Assembly (NCBI GenBank): GCA_948735595.1
Contig: CAPXSA010000014.1
Location: forward strand, 61,605-125,604
Direction of reading: 5' to 3'
From: an uncultured Clostridia bacterium
Lineage (GTDB): Bacteria; Bacillota; Clostridia; TANB77; CAG-508
DNA length: 64,000 nucleotides
Shown: one piece after another, positions 45,815 to 57,575 of the stretch
Numbering within the stretch: the first letter of the stretch is position 1
How the letters are laid out: every line of letters begins with the position of its first letter
Position numbers and translations under genes: made by a program
The notes under the pieces: generated by a model
Seen by the model: the letters and a program-made list of their open reading frames with translations, nothing else
Told to the model about the DNA's origin: nothing
Database searches by the model: none

Positions 45815-47609
45815 ACAAAAGAGAAAAGATAAAGGAAAGAATTTTTTTGATAATCAACCACAACTACTTTCACTATTAGCACCTGAGGTAATACAAGAAA
45901 CAAAAGATTATGTGTATATGGGAAATGACAAATATGCAAGAATATTTACATTAATGATTTATCCTAGTTATATTCAAATCGGTTGGCTAGATGATATTCT
46001 AAATATAATAGGAGATGTAGATATCTCTACACAAGTACAAATTGCAGACGAAAGGAATGTTTCTAAATATTTGAGTCATAAAATAACAAAATTGAGGTCA
46101 GACTATTACTTATTTGAAAGTCAAGGAAACATTGAAGAATTGCCTAAGTTAGAAGAAAATATACAATCATATGAAGAAATGAGACATGACATAGGAATAA
46201 ATAATGATAAACTATTTTTTGTTAAAATTACGCTAAGAGTAAATGCTAAAAGCCTAGAAGAATTGAATGAAAAGAGTAAATTGTTGCAAGATGAATTTGC
46301 CAACAGGTCTTGCGAAATAAGACCACTTTATTTTAAACAATTAGATGCACTAAAAGAAACTTTACCTTTGAACAATTATATTGTTAATGATAACAGTAGA
46401 AATATGACAACAGCAGGACTAGCTGCTATGTTTCCAATTGCAAGAACAAAGTCTAGTGTGAAAGATGGGATTTATCTAGGACAAGACTTATTTACAGGTT
46501 TGCCATATAGTTTAGAAACATTTGGAACAGGACTAGCCAATGCTAATATAGCCATATTCGGAATACCAGGAGCAGGAAAATCAGTAACAGTAAAAGTAAT
46601 TGTAGGGAGAACAGCTCTTATTAACAGAAGGTCATCTATTTTAGACATAGAGGGCGAATATGTAAAGCAAACAGAAAAACTAGGAGGCAAGATTATAAAG
46701 GTAAGACAGGGAACTCCAGTAGGAATTAATTTGTTTGACATAGAAATTGACGAAGATGCTGACTTTATAGATATTGATGGCAAAGTAGCAGAGATAAGGG
46801 CCATTTTATATGGAATTATCAATAAATATGAAAACAGAGCATTAAAACCTCATGAAATTGCTGATATTGAAAAGGCAGTAAAAGAAGTATATAGAGAAAA
46901 AGGAATTACAAAAGATAAACAATCTTTATATGAAAGAAAAGGTGGGAAGATAGAAGGCAAAATTACTCTTGAAAATATAAAAAAGAAGATGCCAACACTT
47001 TCAGACTTTTATAGAGTAATGAAGGAAAAGATACAGAATAAAGAACTGACAGCAACATTAAGTAATTTTACAAAAGGAAATACATTAGGAATATTTGATT
47101 GTCAAAGTACATTACAGGTAAAGGAACAGACAATATGTTTTGATATTTCAGAAATAAAAGATGAGATTATGCGATATTATGTATGTTTGGTACTAACTAC
47201 TTGGCTTACCAACAAATATATTGCTACAAAAGAAAGAAACAAAAGATATGTTATAGTAGATGAGGCTTGGAATTTATTTAAGAATAAAGAAACATCAGAC
47301 TTTTTAGAAAACTTAGCAAGAAGAGCAAGAAAAAAAGGTGTAGCAATGATACTAGCAACACAAAACTTAGCAGAGTTAAGACAAAATAATCAAGCTGAAG
47401 CTATCATGAACTGTTGTGATACAGTCATTTTATTAAAACAATCAATTGGAAGTATTGAGGAAATAATGAAATTCTTTAAACTACCAAGTGGAGCAAAGGA
47501 AATACTAACAAAAGCAAGACCAGGAGAATGTATTTTAATTAGAGGGGGAGAAATAAGAGCAATAAAGGTTGATATGACTAAATTTGAAAGTGAGTTTATA
47601 AAAACCTAA
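45774..47609 (+). CDS. virB4: VirB4-family conjugation ATPase
   Basis: 611 residues from MLQVKVEKKLKPYKQ. Walker A FGIPGAGKSVTVKVI near residue 270, Walker B VIVDEAWNLF near 500 and LATQNLAEL after it. VirB4 powers pilus assembly and DNA transfer. ATG 45774 chosen with AAGGAGG upstream; an in-frame TTG at 45747 is less likely. Unlike its neighbours it has no in-frame CGG and is not shifted. Confidence 0.93.
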   Translation: MLQVKVEKKLKPYKQKRKDKGKNFFDNQPQLLSLLAPEVIQETKDYVYMGNDKYARIFTLMIYPSYIQIGWLDDILNIIGDVDISTQVQIADERNVSKYLSHKITKLRSDYYLFESQGNIEELPKLEENIQSYEEMRHDIGINNDKLFFVKITLRVNAKSLEELNEKSKLLQDEFANRSCEIRPLYFKQLDALKETLPLNNYIVNDNSRNMTTAGLAAMFPIARTKSSVKDGIYLGQDLFTGLPYSLETFGTGLANANIAIFGIPGAGKSVTVKVIVGRTALINRRSSILDIEGEYVKQTEKLGGKIIKVRQGTPVGINLFDIEIDEDADFIDIDGKVAEIRAILYGIINKYENRALKPHEIADIEKAVKEVYREKGITKDKQSLYERKGGKIEGKITLENIKKKMPTLSDFYRVMKEKIQNKELTATLSNFTKGNTLGIFDCQSTLQVKEQTICFDISEIKDEIMRYYVCLVLTTWLTNKYIATKERNKRYVIVDEAWNLFKNKETSDFLENLARRARKKGVAMILATQNLAELRQNNQAEAIMNCCDTVILLKQSIGSIEEIMKFFKLPSGAKEILTKARPGECILIRGGEIRAIKVDMTKFESEFIKT

Positions 47610-47629
47610 ATAAAGGTGGTGAAACAATT

Positions 47630-49118
47630 TTGAATATTAAAAAGATTTTAGTAAGTATGCTATTAGTAATACTTATTTTTTTTAGTTTTGCACAAGTACA
47701 AGTTAAGGCAACTAATAACGAAATAGATGTAGAAAAGGTAATTGACAAAGATGAAGGAGGCTTGTTTGAAAAGATAATTGCTAAGATAATCCGGAGGATT
47801 AGCAGAAACAGTATTCAATTTAACAACAAATGAAATATTTGGAGTAGGTTTTAAAAACTATGACGAATTAGTATTTGGTAATAATCAAACTGATATTTCT
47901 CCTTTTACACAAGAACAGTGGAATTTAATGATAAGTTGGTATTGGAAAATAGCAAGTATCATTGGAGGTCCAATTTTAATTGCTATTGTAATACTTGCTT
48001 GGAAAATGATAGTTGCAAGCATAAGTCCTGAAAAACGAAATGAAGTCAAAGATAACTTAATGCGACTGATCTTTGGAGTAGCAGCTATTGGTTTTGCACC
48101 AATTTTTGTAAAGCTCATGTTACTATTAAATAATTCTCTAGTAAAACTATTAGTAGGAACAGTTCATGGAAGTTTAGACGATTTATTAGGAAATTCATTA
48201 TTAACAAACATAAACACAGGTAATGCAATAGCAACAGCAATAGTAATCGCAATGTTTGCTTACTTATTCGTAAAGGTAAATGTTAAGTTTATTATTAGAC
48301 AATTTACGTTAATTGTATTTACTATATTTACACCGATTGTTGCCGTATTTTGGATAATAAACAAAAGAACAATAGCAGCAAGTATTTGGTTTGGACAAAT
48401 TATTATCAATAGTTTTATGCAGTTTATATATACTTTTTTATTCTTAATATATATGAACTTTCTACCAAAGAGTGGTGGTTGGGCAACTACTTTATTGTGG
48501 GCTATGATGATGTTACCTTTAGCAGATGTCTTACAAAACACAATGCAAAACTTAGTAAGTAGAATGGCGGGAGTAAACAATGAAGAACTTTCTAATCGTG
48601 GTATTGGAATGGGAGTTGCTATGGGCTATACCATTAAGAGTATTGCATACCAATTTAAAAACGAAAATCAAGAAAAGGTAGTAGGAGCAAGAAAAGCAAT
48701 AGCATCAGTACTTGTACCACAAGCATCAGGAACAGCAGGAGCAAGTAAATCAGCACCACTACAAGGCGAAAGTTATGAAAGTCATTCACAAAATATTATG
48801 GATGACAAAAACTCAGTAAATGTAACAGGAGAAAATAAAAAGAATAATAAAACAGAAGAACTACTATTTAATAGTGAAAAAGTAGTAGAAGATAATATGA
48901 CAAGTGGAATAAAAAAGGCATTTAATGCAGGTAAAGGCTTTATGAATATGGGAATGCAAATGGCAGAAGGCAGGAATTTTAAAACAAATCAAGAAAAGTC
49001 AATAAATAGCCAAAGAATGTATGATAGGAATAATATTAATAACACTAGAAGAGAAGACATAGAAGAAAACACAAATAAGATTATCACTATCAATGAGGAA
49101 AACGACGATGAAGAATAA
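47630..49118 (+). CDS. VirB6/TrbL-like polytopic conjugation protein, +1 frameshifted
   Basis: 495 residues with the shift. Signal-like N-terminus (1-30), short acidic segment, then CGG at 47792 (residue 55), after which GGLAETVFNLTTNEIFGVGF leads into at least six membrane helices and a hydrophilic tail. Two in-frame pieces joined only through the shift; the unshifted product is 67 residues. TTG start, GGTGG upstream. It occupies the VirB6 position between VirB4 and the M23 peptidase. Confidence 0.85.
47792..47794 (+). other. +1 frameshift site 5: ATC CGG A, VirB6-like gene
   Basis: Codon 55; GGA from 47793 joins the signal segment to the membrane domain. Confidence 0.87.
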
Positions 49119-49845
49119 GAAGAAAATAAAAGTAGCAGGATTTATTTTTATTTTGATAAAGCCTTTTATTGTTCCTATTATTATTATAGCAATTATTTGT
49201 GGTCTAGTATGTAGCTTAACAGATATGCTATATATTTTTTTTAACAATGAGGATAAAGTAGATATAAAAGAAGAACTTGCCTATTATGATACTGAATATG
49301 AGAAAGAAGAGATGACAGGCTTTTTCTCAAGTGTTTGGGATTTTGTAGCAAAGATATTTGGAGGTGGAGAAATAGCAGATAATACAGAATGGCCAGTAGA
49401 TGGGTATTATACTATTACAAGTTATTTTGGTTATCGTGATGCTCCTACAGCTGGAGCAACTAGCTTTCATGGAGGATTAGATATAGGGGCGCCTGAAGGA
49501 GCAAAGTTAGTTTCAATTATGGATGCAGAAGTATTATCAATAGGATGGTGGGGTTCAGCAGGTTATACGATTAAGTTAAAAAGTATAGATGGAGAATATA
49601 ACCTTTCCTATTATCATGTTTCACCAGAGTACATAGTATCAAAAGGACAAAAAGTAAAAAAGGGTGAAATTATAGGAAAAGTAGGACCTCTTAATGTATA
49701 TGGCGTAGAAAATAATCCATATAGAGATAGTCAAGGAAGGCCAACAAATGGAGCTACTACAGGTTGCCATTGTCATTTTGAAGTAAGAAGAAATGGAGAA
49801 CTAATAGATCCATTAGAAATAGTAAAGAAGGAGGATTTTATTTAA
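49108..49845 (+). CDS. M23 (LytM) peptidase, VirB1-like wall hydrolase
   Basis: 245 residues. N-terminal helix (about 10-35), linker, then the M23 domain: SYFGYRDAPTAGATSFHGGLDIGAPEGA (zinc-binding HGGLDI), SYYHVSPEY and CHCHFEVRRNG. It would open peptidoglycan for the transfer apparatus. Start ATG 49108 overlaps the preceding stop. No CGG. Confidence 0.92.
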   Translation: MKNKKKIKVAGFIFILIKPFIVPIIIIAIICGLVCSLTDMLYIFFNNEDKVDIKEELAYYDTEYEKEEMTGFFSSVWDFVAKIFGGGEIADNTEWPVDGYYTITSYFGYRDAPTAGATSFHGGLDIGAPEGAKLVSIMDAEVLSIGWWGSAGYTIKLKSIDGEYNLSYYHVSPEYIVSKGQKVKKGEIIGKVGPLNVYGVENNPYRDSQGRPTNGATTGCHCHFEVRRNGELIDPLEIVKKEDFI

Positions 49846-50276
49846 TGGTAGTTATATATACAGGAATAGAAGAAATTGACAAAGAGATACAACAACAGCT
49901 AAGTGATTCAATTATTGCACATTATAGTGATTACTTAATAGAAAGTAATACTTTTGAAGGGCAGACAGTGGTATTATCAGCACAAGCTATTGAAGATAAT
50001 TTAGAGGAATTTTTATTTCTACTAAAACAAATGAATATGAGAGTTATTTTATTACTTAAATCGCCTAGACAAGAAGAAACTAAAATAGCATTACAATTGG
50101 GAATATATGATATTGTATTTGGAAATTTTTATGCAAGTCAAATTAAAGATATTTTAGAACATCCGAAGAGATTTAAAGATATTGCAGATTTGTATAGAAA
50201 GACATTTAATATAGAACTAAAAATACAAAAGAGAATTAGAAATCAAAAAGCTAATTCTTTTTTTAGTAGAAAGTAA
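49845..50276 (+). CDS. Receiver-like small protein of the element
   Basis: 143 residues. Alternating hydrophobic strands and helices (VVIYTGIEEIDKEI, TVVLSAQAIEDNLEEFLFLLKQ, MRVILLLKSP, LGIYDIVFGNF) suggest a receiver-like or pseudo-receiver fold as found at the N-terminus of TadZ/ParA-like proteins. ATG follows AAGGAGG and overlaps the preceding stop by one base. Function unknown. Confidence 0.65.
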   Translation: MVVIYTGIEEIDKEIQQQLSDSIIAHYSDYLIESNTFEGQTVVLSAQAIEDNLEEFLFLLKQMNMRVILLLKSPRQEETKIALQLGIYDIVFGNFYASQIKDILEHPKRFKDIADLYRKTFNIELKIQKRIRNQKANSFFSRK

Positions 50277-50321
50277 AAAAGAAAAAATAAAAATTAAGTT
50301 AAGGAGGTGATGCTGGGAGTT

Positions 50322-51062
50322 ATGAAAAGAAGTAGTAATAAAATAAAAAAAGTAATGATAATAACCAGTATAATTGTATTTGCTGTAATACTAATAATAT
50401 CTATTTACTTTTTAATGAAAGACTTTTTATCATATAAAGAAAGTAATGATGAAAGCAAAGAATTAGCACAAGAGGTTGCTATACAAGAAGAAAATGAAGA
50501 AAAGGCAGAAATAGATTGGGAAAAACTAGACGATATAAACAAAGATATTATTGGATGGATAAAAATTGAGGGAACACATATTGATTATCCTATTCTTCAA
50601 GATGGTAGTCAATTACAGTATTTAAGAAAGTCCTTCAATGGAAAGTATAATATCAATGGTTCAATATTTACTTTAAACAATAATCCATTTGGAGACAGTG
50701 AAACAATTGTATATGGTCATAATATGAAAAGTAAAATTATGTTTTCAGAATTAGATAAATATATGAAAGAGGATTTTTTCTATAAACGTTCTAAGTTTGA
50801 AATATATACGAAAGGGCAAAATTATAAAGCAACGGTGTTTAGCTGTTATTCTACTAATGTATATCAAGAAGAAAAGTATATTAAAACATTAGATTTTGAT
50901 GAAAAGGTAGAGTATTATAAAAAAGCGAGTAAATATTCTATGGAAAACATAGGAAAAGTAAAAAAAATTGTAAAATTATCGACATGCTCATACCTAAATA
51001 ATCATACAACACCAACGAATCAGAGGTACTATATAGTAGCAAAATTAGAAGAAATTGATTAA
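50322..51062 (+). CDS. srtB: Class B sortase
   Basis: 246 residues from ATG 50322. N-terminal helix (about 8-30), then SrtB domain: IIGWIKIEGTHIDYPILQ, VYGHNMKSKIMFSEL (catalytic His), VKLSTCSYLN (Cys) and NQRYYIVAKL (Arg). ATG 50310 is also possible but only 2 bases from AGGAGG. Encoded before the Cna-B adhesin of the element, which it presumably anchors. No CGG. Confidence 0.92.
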   Translation: MKRSSNKIKKVMIITSIIVFAVILIISIYFLMKDFLSYKESNDESKELAQEVAIQEENEEKAEIDWEKLDDINKDIIGWIKIEGTHIDYPILQDGSQLQYLRKSFNGKYNINGSIFTLNNNPFGDSETIVYGHNMKSKIMFSELDKYMKEDFFYKRSKFEIYTKGQNYKATVFSCYSTNVYQEEKYIKTLDFDEKVEYYKKASKYSMENIGKVKKIVKLSTCSYLNNHTTPTNQRYYIVAKLEEID

Positions 51063-51179
51063 AAGTTTGCAAAATAGTTGATTTTAATAGTATTATACAG
51101 ATTATAAAAAGAAAAATTTTTGAAATTACACAAATTGCTAAAAGTGTGCTATACTTTTGGTCGAGGAGAGTGATGAAAT

Positions 51180-51867
51180 ATGAAAAAGATTTTTCTAATA
51201 CTAATAACTATTATATTATTAATTGGGATTATGGTCTGTATATTTGTAATGAAGCCGAAAGAGGTAAGCACTATTCCAGAAAATACAACTATGAAAGTTG
51301 GAGAACTAAACAATACGAATTTATTAACAGATAATACGGAAACTTCTAATGATGTAACTACAAGCAATGGTGAAATAGAAAAAAATACAAATACTTTAAC
51401 GAATACTACTTCAAAGAATAAAACAGAAGACAAAAACAAGATAAATACTAAAGCACAAACAAGTTCAAAGTCGAATAATACAAATAAAAGTAGTAATACC
51501 ACTTCGAAGAATACAGCAACTACTAATAATTCTACTGCAAGTAAAAATCAGTCAAGTTCTACTTCTAATAAAACTACCAATACTACTACGGATAAAACAT
51601 TTAGTAGTGCAAATAACAATTCATCAAGTGCTACAACTACTAACAAAAAAGAAGAACCACACAAACACTTTATGCCAGTTAACGCAGGATGGTTTAATTC
51701 AGTTGATGAATTAGAAGCGGAAGTAGATAGAGAATTTGCAAAATGGGATAAGAAGTATAATGATGGAGAAATTACTTGGGATGAATTAGGGAAGTACTGT
51801 CCGATACGGATATGAATCGTTTAGATGTTCTTGTGGAAAATATGGCTTAAATTATTCATATGAATAA
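51180..51867 (+). CDS. Anchored Ser/Thr/Asn-rich protein with a zinc-finger-like tail, +1 frameshifted
   Basis: 228 residues with the shift. N-terminal helix (about 4-22), a Thr/Ser/Asn/Lys linker of about 130 residues, then a compact C-terminal domain (HKHFMPVNAGWFNSVDELEA...). After CGG at 51807 the +1 frame gives GYESFRCSCGKYGLNYSYE: with the CP before it, this makes a CxxY/CxC metal-ribbon end. The unshifted frame ends in two codons. I do not recognise the family. Confidence 0.72.
51807..51809 (+). other. +1 frameshift site 6: ATA CGG A
   Basis: Codon 210; GGA from 51808 adds 19 residues with two cysteines (CSCGKYG). Confidence 0.78.
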
Positions 51868-51902
51868 TTTAAGAATATACAAAAGAAATAACTAAGAAAG
51901 CA

Positions 51903-51937
51903 AAGAGGTTGAATAAAATTTCAGCTTCTTTTTTTAT
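51903..51937 (+). terminator. Rho-independent terminator
   Basis: AAGAGGTTGAA pairs (with G-U) with TTCAGCTTCTT, followed by a T run. Confidence 0.7.
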
Positions 51938-51972
51938 GTATAAAAAATTATTAAGGGAGGAGAAAAAAGTAA

Positions 51973-54900
51973 ATGAAAAGATTAAAAAAGAACTTTAAAA
52001 GAATTATATATTTACTTTTATTAATAGTAGTACTATTTAATACAGTTGGAGCTACAGCACAAAAAGTTTTTGCAGCTATTGCACAAGGAACATATATTGC
52101 TAGAATTTATGAAACACCATATACAGACAACCTAGGGCAAAATATTTTTAAAATTAGAGTACAGGGAGATGAAATTCCAAAATTGACAGATACAGGATTT
52201 CGGACAAACTGCATTCTGTCTTAATTACCATCTTGATCACCCTGAGACATTATTAACATATAATGTTTCAAGTGATTTTTCGTCTGGTGATTTCAAAAAA
52301 TGTGCAAGATTAGCCTACTTAGGATATTATAGATATTCTAACAGCTCAGGAAATGCTAGCAAAGGTTTAACAGGAAGAGAAGATAATGTGCAATATGCTT
52401 TTACTGCTAATCTAATATGGCAGAGCTTAGGACAAGTACCAAATAGCTACAGCTTAGGTAGTGACTACAATTCATTTAAAACTGAGGTCATGGATGAATA
52501 TAACAAATGGGATACTCTACCAAGTTTTAATGGCTCTAGTCAAACTATGGATTTAGGACAAACAAAAGAAATAACTGATAGCAATGGAGTATTAAAATAT
52601 TATGAAAGTTTTGAATATACAAAAGATAAAGTAACATTTAAACATACTAAGGGAAACAATAAGATGACAATCACAGTAGCTACTGATGCAGATAAAGAAT
52701 CAGTATCAGTAACGGAGGCAAATGCTAGAAATAACAAAATGGGAAAATACATTAACACTAGAAGTGTCCAAACAAATTTTGTACTTTCGCCAGTCCCAGC
52801 AAATCAGGCTACACACCAAAGGTTATTGGTAAGTTATGGCTACAATGATCCTAAGTATATGAGAATAAATGTAAATATTAATTTACATGGAGACTTAGAA
52901 TTGGCTAAGAAAGACAACAAAGGAAATTTTATACCAAATGTAAAATTCAAAGTAAGTTATAACGAAGATATGTCAAATCCTATAGGAACATATACTACTT
53001 TAGAAAATGGTAAAGTTACAGTAGGAGATTTGAATCCAAAAACTGTATATATTCAAGAAGTAGAAGTACCAGCAAATTTAATACTAGATAATGAAATTCA
53101 TTCAATAAAAGTAAAGCCAAACGATACTACAACATATACAGCAACAAATAATTGGAAACAAGGGAGAATAAAAGCTACCAAAAAAGATGAAGAAACAGGC
53201 AAAATAGTACAAAAAGCTGGAACTGTTTTTGACATATATAATACACAAGATGTTAAAGTTTCTAGTATGACAACAAATAACGAAGGAATTGCAACATCTG
53301 AACTATTAGATTACGGTGTTTACTATATAAAGGAAAAGACAGCACCAGACAAATATACTATTAAAGCTGAAGTAAGTGATAATATTGATATTAAAGAAAA
53401 TGGAAAAACATATGAAATAACAGCAACTAATACCAGAGTAAAAGGTAGTGTAACTATTTCAAAAGAAGATTCCGTAACAGGCAAAAATCCACAAGGAGAT
53501 GCAACATTACAAGGGGCAACATATGGGGTATATACACGAAGTGCAATTTTAGATCCAGCAGATGACAGTGAGATTTATCCAGCTAATAAAAAAATAGGAG
53601 AATTAGTTACAGATAGTAATTCTAATGCAACTATGAATAATTTATATTTAGGTCAATACTATGTGCAAGAAATAAGCCCAAGTGAAGGATATAATTTGGA
53701 TAGTACAAAATATAACTTTGACCTAACTTATGAAGGACAAGAAGTAAAAATAGTTACAAAAAATGTAACTGTAAAAGAAAGAGTTATTTCACAAGCATTT
53801 GAAGTTATAAAGGTATCAGTAGAAGGTTCTACAGAAGCAGAATTATTAAGTGGTGCTGAGTTTACTATTAAACTAAAAAGTGATGTGGAAAAATATGGTT
53901 CATGGGAAAAAGCGCCTAGAGCTAAAAATGCAAATGGAGAAACAGCGGCAATATTAGTAACAGATAGCAAAGGATACGCACTAAGTGAAAGAATACCTTA
54001 TGGAACATACATTGTTCGTGAAACTAAAGTACCAGATGAAAAAGAAAAAACAGAAGATTTTATAGTCAAAATAACGAAAGATAGCAGTACACCTCAAGTT
54101 TGGAGAATTTTTAATGATGAAGAATTTACAGCTGTTTTAGCAATCGTAAAAAAAGATGAGGAAACAGGTAAAACAGTAAAAATTGAAGGTGCAAAATTTA
54201 AAATTAAAAACACAGATACAGGTGAATACTATGGATACTGGGAATGGAATCCATTGCCTCATTATGTGGATTCTTGGGTAACCGACCAAAGTGGTAGTGT
54301 GATGACAGGAGATAAATTAAAAGTAGGTAATTATCAATTAGAAGAACAAAAAAGTCCATATGGATATTTAATTAGTTCAGAGCCAGTACCATTTAGAATT
54401 TCATCGCATACTGCGTATGAAATATTACCAGATGAAAACACAGCAGTTATCACAATTTTACAGAAGGATACATCTGTTAAAGGGCAAGTTAATATAGAGA
54501 AGAAAGGCGAAGTATTAACTAAATTTGAAAATGAGAAATTTATTTACGAAGAAAAAGGTTTAGCAGGTGCTAAATATGAAATAGTAGCAAGAGAAAATAT
54601 TTTAGATCCTTCAGGAGATGGAACAATCCTTTATGAAAAGGATAAAGTAGCTGACACGATTACAACCGATAGTGAAGGAAAAGCAACATCTAAAAAATTA
54701 CCACTTGGAGAGTATTATGTAAGAGAAATCAAAGCTCCAGAAGGAATGGTAATAAACAATGAAGTAAAAGATGTTTCTTTACAATATAAAGACCAAAATA
54801 CACCTATTATATTTGCAGATACCTCATTTGTAAACCAAAGACAAAAAGTAGAATTAAATGTAATAAAAAAAGATGCTGATAACGATGTAGGACTTCAAGG

Positions 54901-56860
54901 AGCAGAATTTGGCTTATATGCTAAAGAAAATATAGTAAACTATAGTGGTGATATTGTGGTAAATAAAGGACAATTAATTGAAACAGCAACAAGTGATGAA
55001 AACGGAAAAGTGCATTTTATTTCAGATTTACCATTAACAGAATTTGAAGTCAAAGAAATTAAAGCACCTATTGGTTATTCATCAAATGGAAAAGTAATAA
55101 ATGTAGATGCTACTTATAGAGGACAAGACATTGAAACTATTAAATTAGAATATGAATTTAAAAATGAAATAACTAAGATAGAAGTGTCTAAGCAAGACAT
55201 TACAGACGAGTCAGAAATAGAAGGTGCACATTTAACCGTTTTTGAAAAGGATAATCCAGGAGCAATTTTTGATAGTTGGATTTCAGGTCAAGACGGTAAA
55301 AATAAAGATGGAACATTTAAACCTCATTTAATGAAAGGTTTAGAAGTTGGAAAGAACTATGTGCTAAGAGAAACTTCTAGTCCTCATGGATTTGCACTAA
55401 CACAAGACATAGAATTTGCAGTAGAGGACACAGGCAAGGTTCAAAAAGTAACAATGAAAGATGAACTTGTATATGGAGAACTAAAATTTAATAAACAAGG
55501 AGAAATTTTCAATGAAGTTGAGGAAAATGATACTGAATTTGGAAAGACTAAAACTCCAGTTTGGAATGAATCTAACTTATTAGGAGCAGAGATTACTATT
55601 TATGCTAATGAAGAAATAAGGATAGGAAATACAACATATTATTCAAAAGATGAAAAAATAGAAACATTAGAAAGCGATTGGGAAGTTGTAACAAGCAAAA
55701 AACTACCAGTTGGAAATTACTATTATATAGAAACTAAAGTACCTCATGGATATATTGCTAATAATGAAAAACACTATTTCACAGTTGAAGATAATCAAAT
55801 TAACGAATTACAAGTGATAGAAAGTAGTTTATATAATAATCGTGCTAAAGTTAATATTGATATGAAAAAGACATTAGAAGAACAAAGGATATTTGAAAAT
55901 AAAGAAGCATATAAAGACATAATTTTTGGAATCTATGCAAGAGAAGATATCTATGATTATATGGGAAATGTAGCAATAGAAAACGGAACTTTAATGGCAA
56001 TTAGTGGAATTACACAAGAAGGACATTTAGAACATGTACTAGATTTACCTAATGGAGTTTTTTATATTAAGGAGCTTGCAACCAATTCACAATATGTTCT
56101 AAATGACATAGAGTATGATTTTGAAATAGGCTACAAAGGAAAAGATGTAGCAGAATATACTGTTACAATTGGAGAAAAAGGTGTAATTGATAATAAACTA
56201 GCTCGTGGAACAATCAAAGTTAGAAAAGTAGACACTTTAGACGAAAGTAAAAAGTTAGAAAACATTGAATTTAACATTTCTAGCAAAAAAGATATGAGCA
56301 AAATTATTACTACAGAAAAAACAAATAACGAAGGAATTGCAACTTTTAAAGACCTAGAACTAGGCACATATTATATACAAGAGAAAAAACAAATAGATGG
56401 CTATATTTTGAATGATACAATCTATCAAGTAGAAGTTAAGCAAGATGGAGACATACTAATTATAAATTGTGAAAATAAACCTACAGAAATGACATTTTCT
56501 AAAGTAGATGAAACAGGCACAAATGAACTACCAGGAGCAAAGATTCAAATTATTGATAAAGAAACTGGTAAAGTCATTGAAGAATGGGTATCAACAAAAG
56601 AACCACATATTATTCATTATCTAGTAGAAGGTAAAGAATATGTAATGAAAGAGATAACTGCACCAAATGGCTATGAAGTTGCTGAAGAAATTACTTTTAC
56701 AGCAGGAGATGGCCAAAAGGTTACTATGAAAGATATGCCTACACCAGTAGTACAAACTGGAAATGAAACAAATTACTTTCTACTAATAGGAAGTGTTATT
56801 ATTTCACTAGTAGGATTAACAACAGGAATTATTATTTTTAAAAGAAGAAAAGATAACTAA
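51973..56860 (+). CDS. Giant Cna-B/SpaA-type surface adhesin, +1 frameshifted near the N-terminus
   Basis: 1628 residues with the shift. Signal peptide (1-32), a short domain, CGG at 52201 (residue 77), then continuing GQTAFCLNYHLDHPETLL. About ten Cna-B modules follow, recognisable by repeated units such as GTYYIKE, LGQYYVQE, AEFTIKL, KLPVGNYYYIETK and KEITAPNGY. Sorting signal VVQTGNETN, membrane helix and KRRKDN at the end. Only the first 80-odd residues are made without the shift. It is probably anchored by the sortase B encoded before it. Confidence 0.87.
52201..52203 (+). other. +1 frameshift site 7: TTT CGG A, adhesin gene
   Basis: Codon 77; GGA from 52202 opens the remaining 1550 residues. 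Confidence 0.85.
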
Positions 56861-56865
56861 AATTT

Positions 56866-56890
56866 GAGTGGTATTCGTACCACTCTTTTT
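56866..56890 (+). terminator. Rho-independent terminator
   Basis: GAGTGGTA, TTCG tetraloop, TACCACTC, T5. Confidence 0.93.
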
Positions 56891-56922
56891 CAAAAAATTA
56901 AATTATAGGGAGGAATTTTATT

Positions 56923-57189
56923 ATGTTAAACATTACAGAAATTAGAATTAAAAAAATTAATAAGGGAGATTTACTAGGAGCAGCTAGTATTTGTATAGAC
57001 AATTGTTTTATTATGAATGAAATTAAATTATTGAATGGAAAGAATGGAAGATTTATTAGTTTTCCAAGTAGAAAGCTAAAAAACAAAGATATTAGAAAAA
57101 ACTTCTCATATCCAATTAACAATGAAACAAGGTTGCAATTACTAGAGGCAATTTCAGAAGAATATGACAAAGTAAATGTAGAAGAATAA
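56923..57189 (+). CDS. spoVG: SpoVG family protein
   Basis: 88 residues. Signature ITEIRIKKIN...LLGAASICIDNCFIMNEIKLLNGKNGRFISFPSRK matches SpoVG, a small nucleic-acid-binding regulator. GGGAGG before ATG. A copy inside a mobile element is an accessory one. Confidence 0.9.
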   Translation: MLNITEIRIKKINKGDLLGAASICIDNCFIMNEIKLLNGKNGRFISFPSRKLKNKDIRKNFSYPINNETRLQLLEAISEEYDKVNVEE

Positions 57190-57195
57190 GAATAG

Positions 57196-57237
57196 AGAAG
57201 ATGCAAGAGGATAACAACTTTTGTATCTTCTTTTTTA
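57196..57237 (+). terminator. Rho-independent terminator
   Basis: AGAAGATGCAA pairs with TTGTATCTTCT, then T6. Confidence 0.82.
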
Positions 57238-57325
57238 TAACTATTAGATTAATTGTAGAGTAATTTGAAATTTTATGATATAATATTTACAAATTAATAA
57301 GAAGCAAGAATAGGGAGATTTTATT

Positions 57326-57529
57326 ATGTCAGAATGGAAATGTGTAAAGTGTGGAAATACAGAATTTGAGAAAGATCAATTTCAAGCAACTGGTGGAAAC
57401 TTTGCTAAGATATTTGATGTGCAAAATAAGAAGTTTATTACAGTAAGCTGTACCAAGTGCGGTTATACAGAAATCTATAAAGCTGGAACAGATGCAGGAA
57501 TGAATATATTAGACTTTTTAATGAATTAA
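57326..57529 (+). CDS. Zinc-ribbon nucleic-acid-binding-like protein
   Basis: 67 residues. Two CxxC pairs, CVKCGNTEFEK and CTKCGYTEIYK, spaced as in small zinc ribbons (DUF2180/YdfR-like). No operon partner overlaps it. Confidence 0.8.
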   Translation: MSEWKCVKCGNTEFEKDQFQATGGNFAKIFDVQNKKFITVSCTKCGYTEIYKAGTDAGMNILDFLMN

Positions 57530-57575
57530 AATATTAATAAGAAATATGGAATGGTAAGTTGGAGGTGAACAGAAG

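Noticed and set aside
51149..51502. 117-residue minus-strand frame
   Set aside because: Antisense of the Ser/Thr/Asn linker of the anchored protein; no start context.
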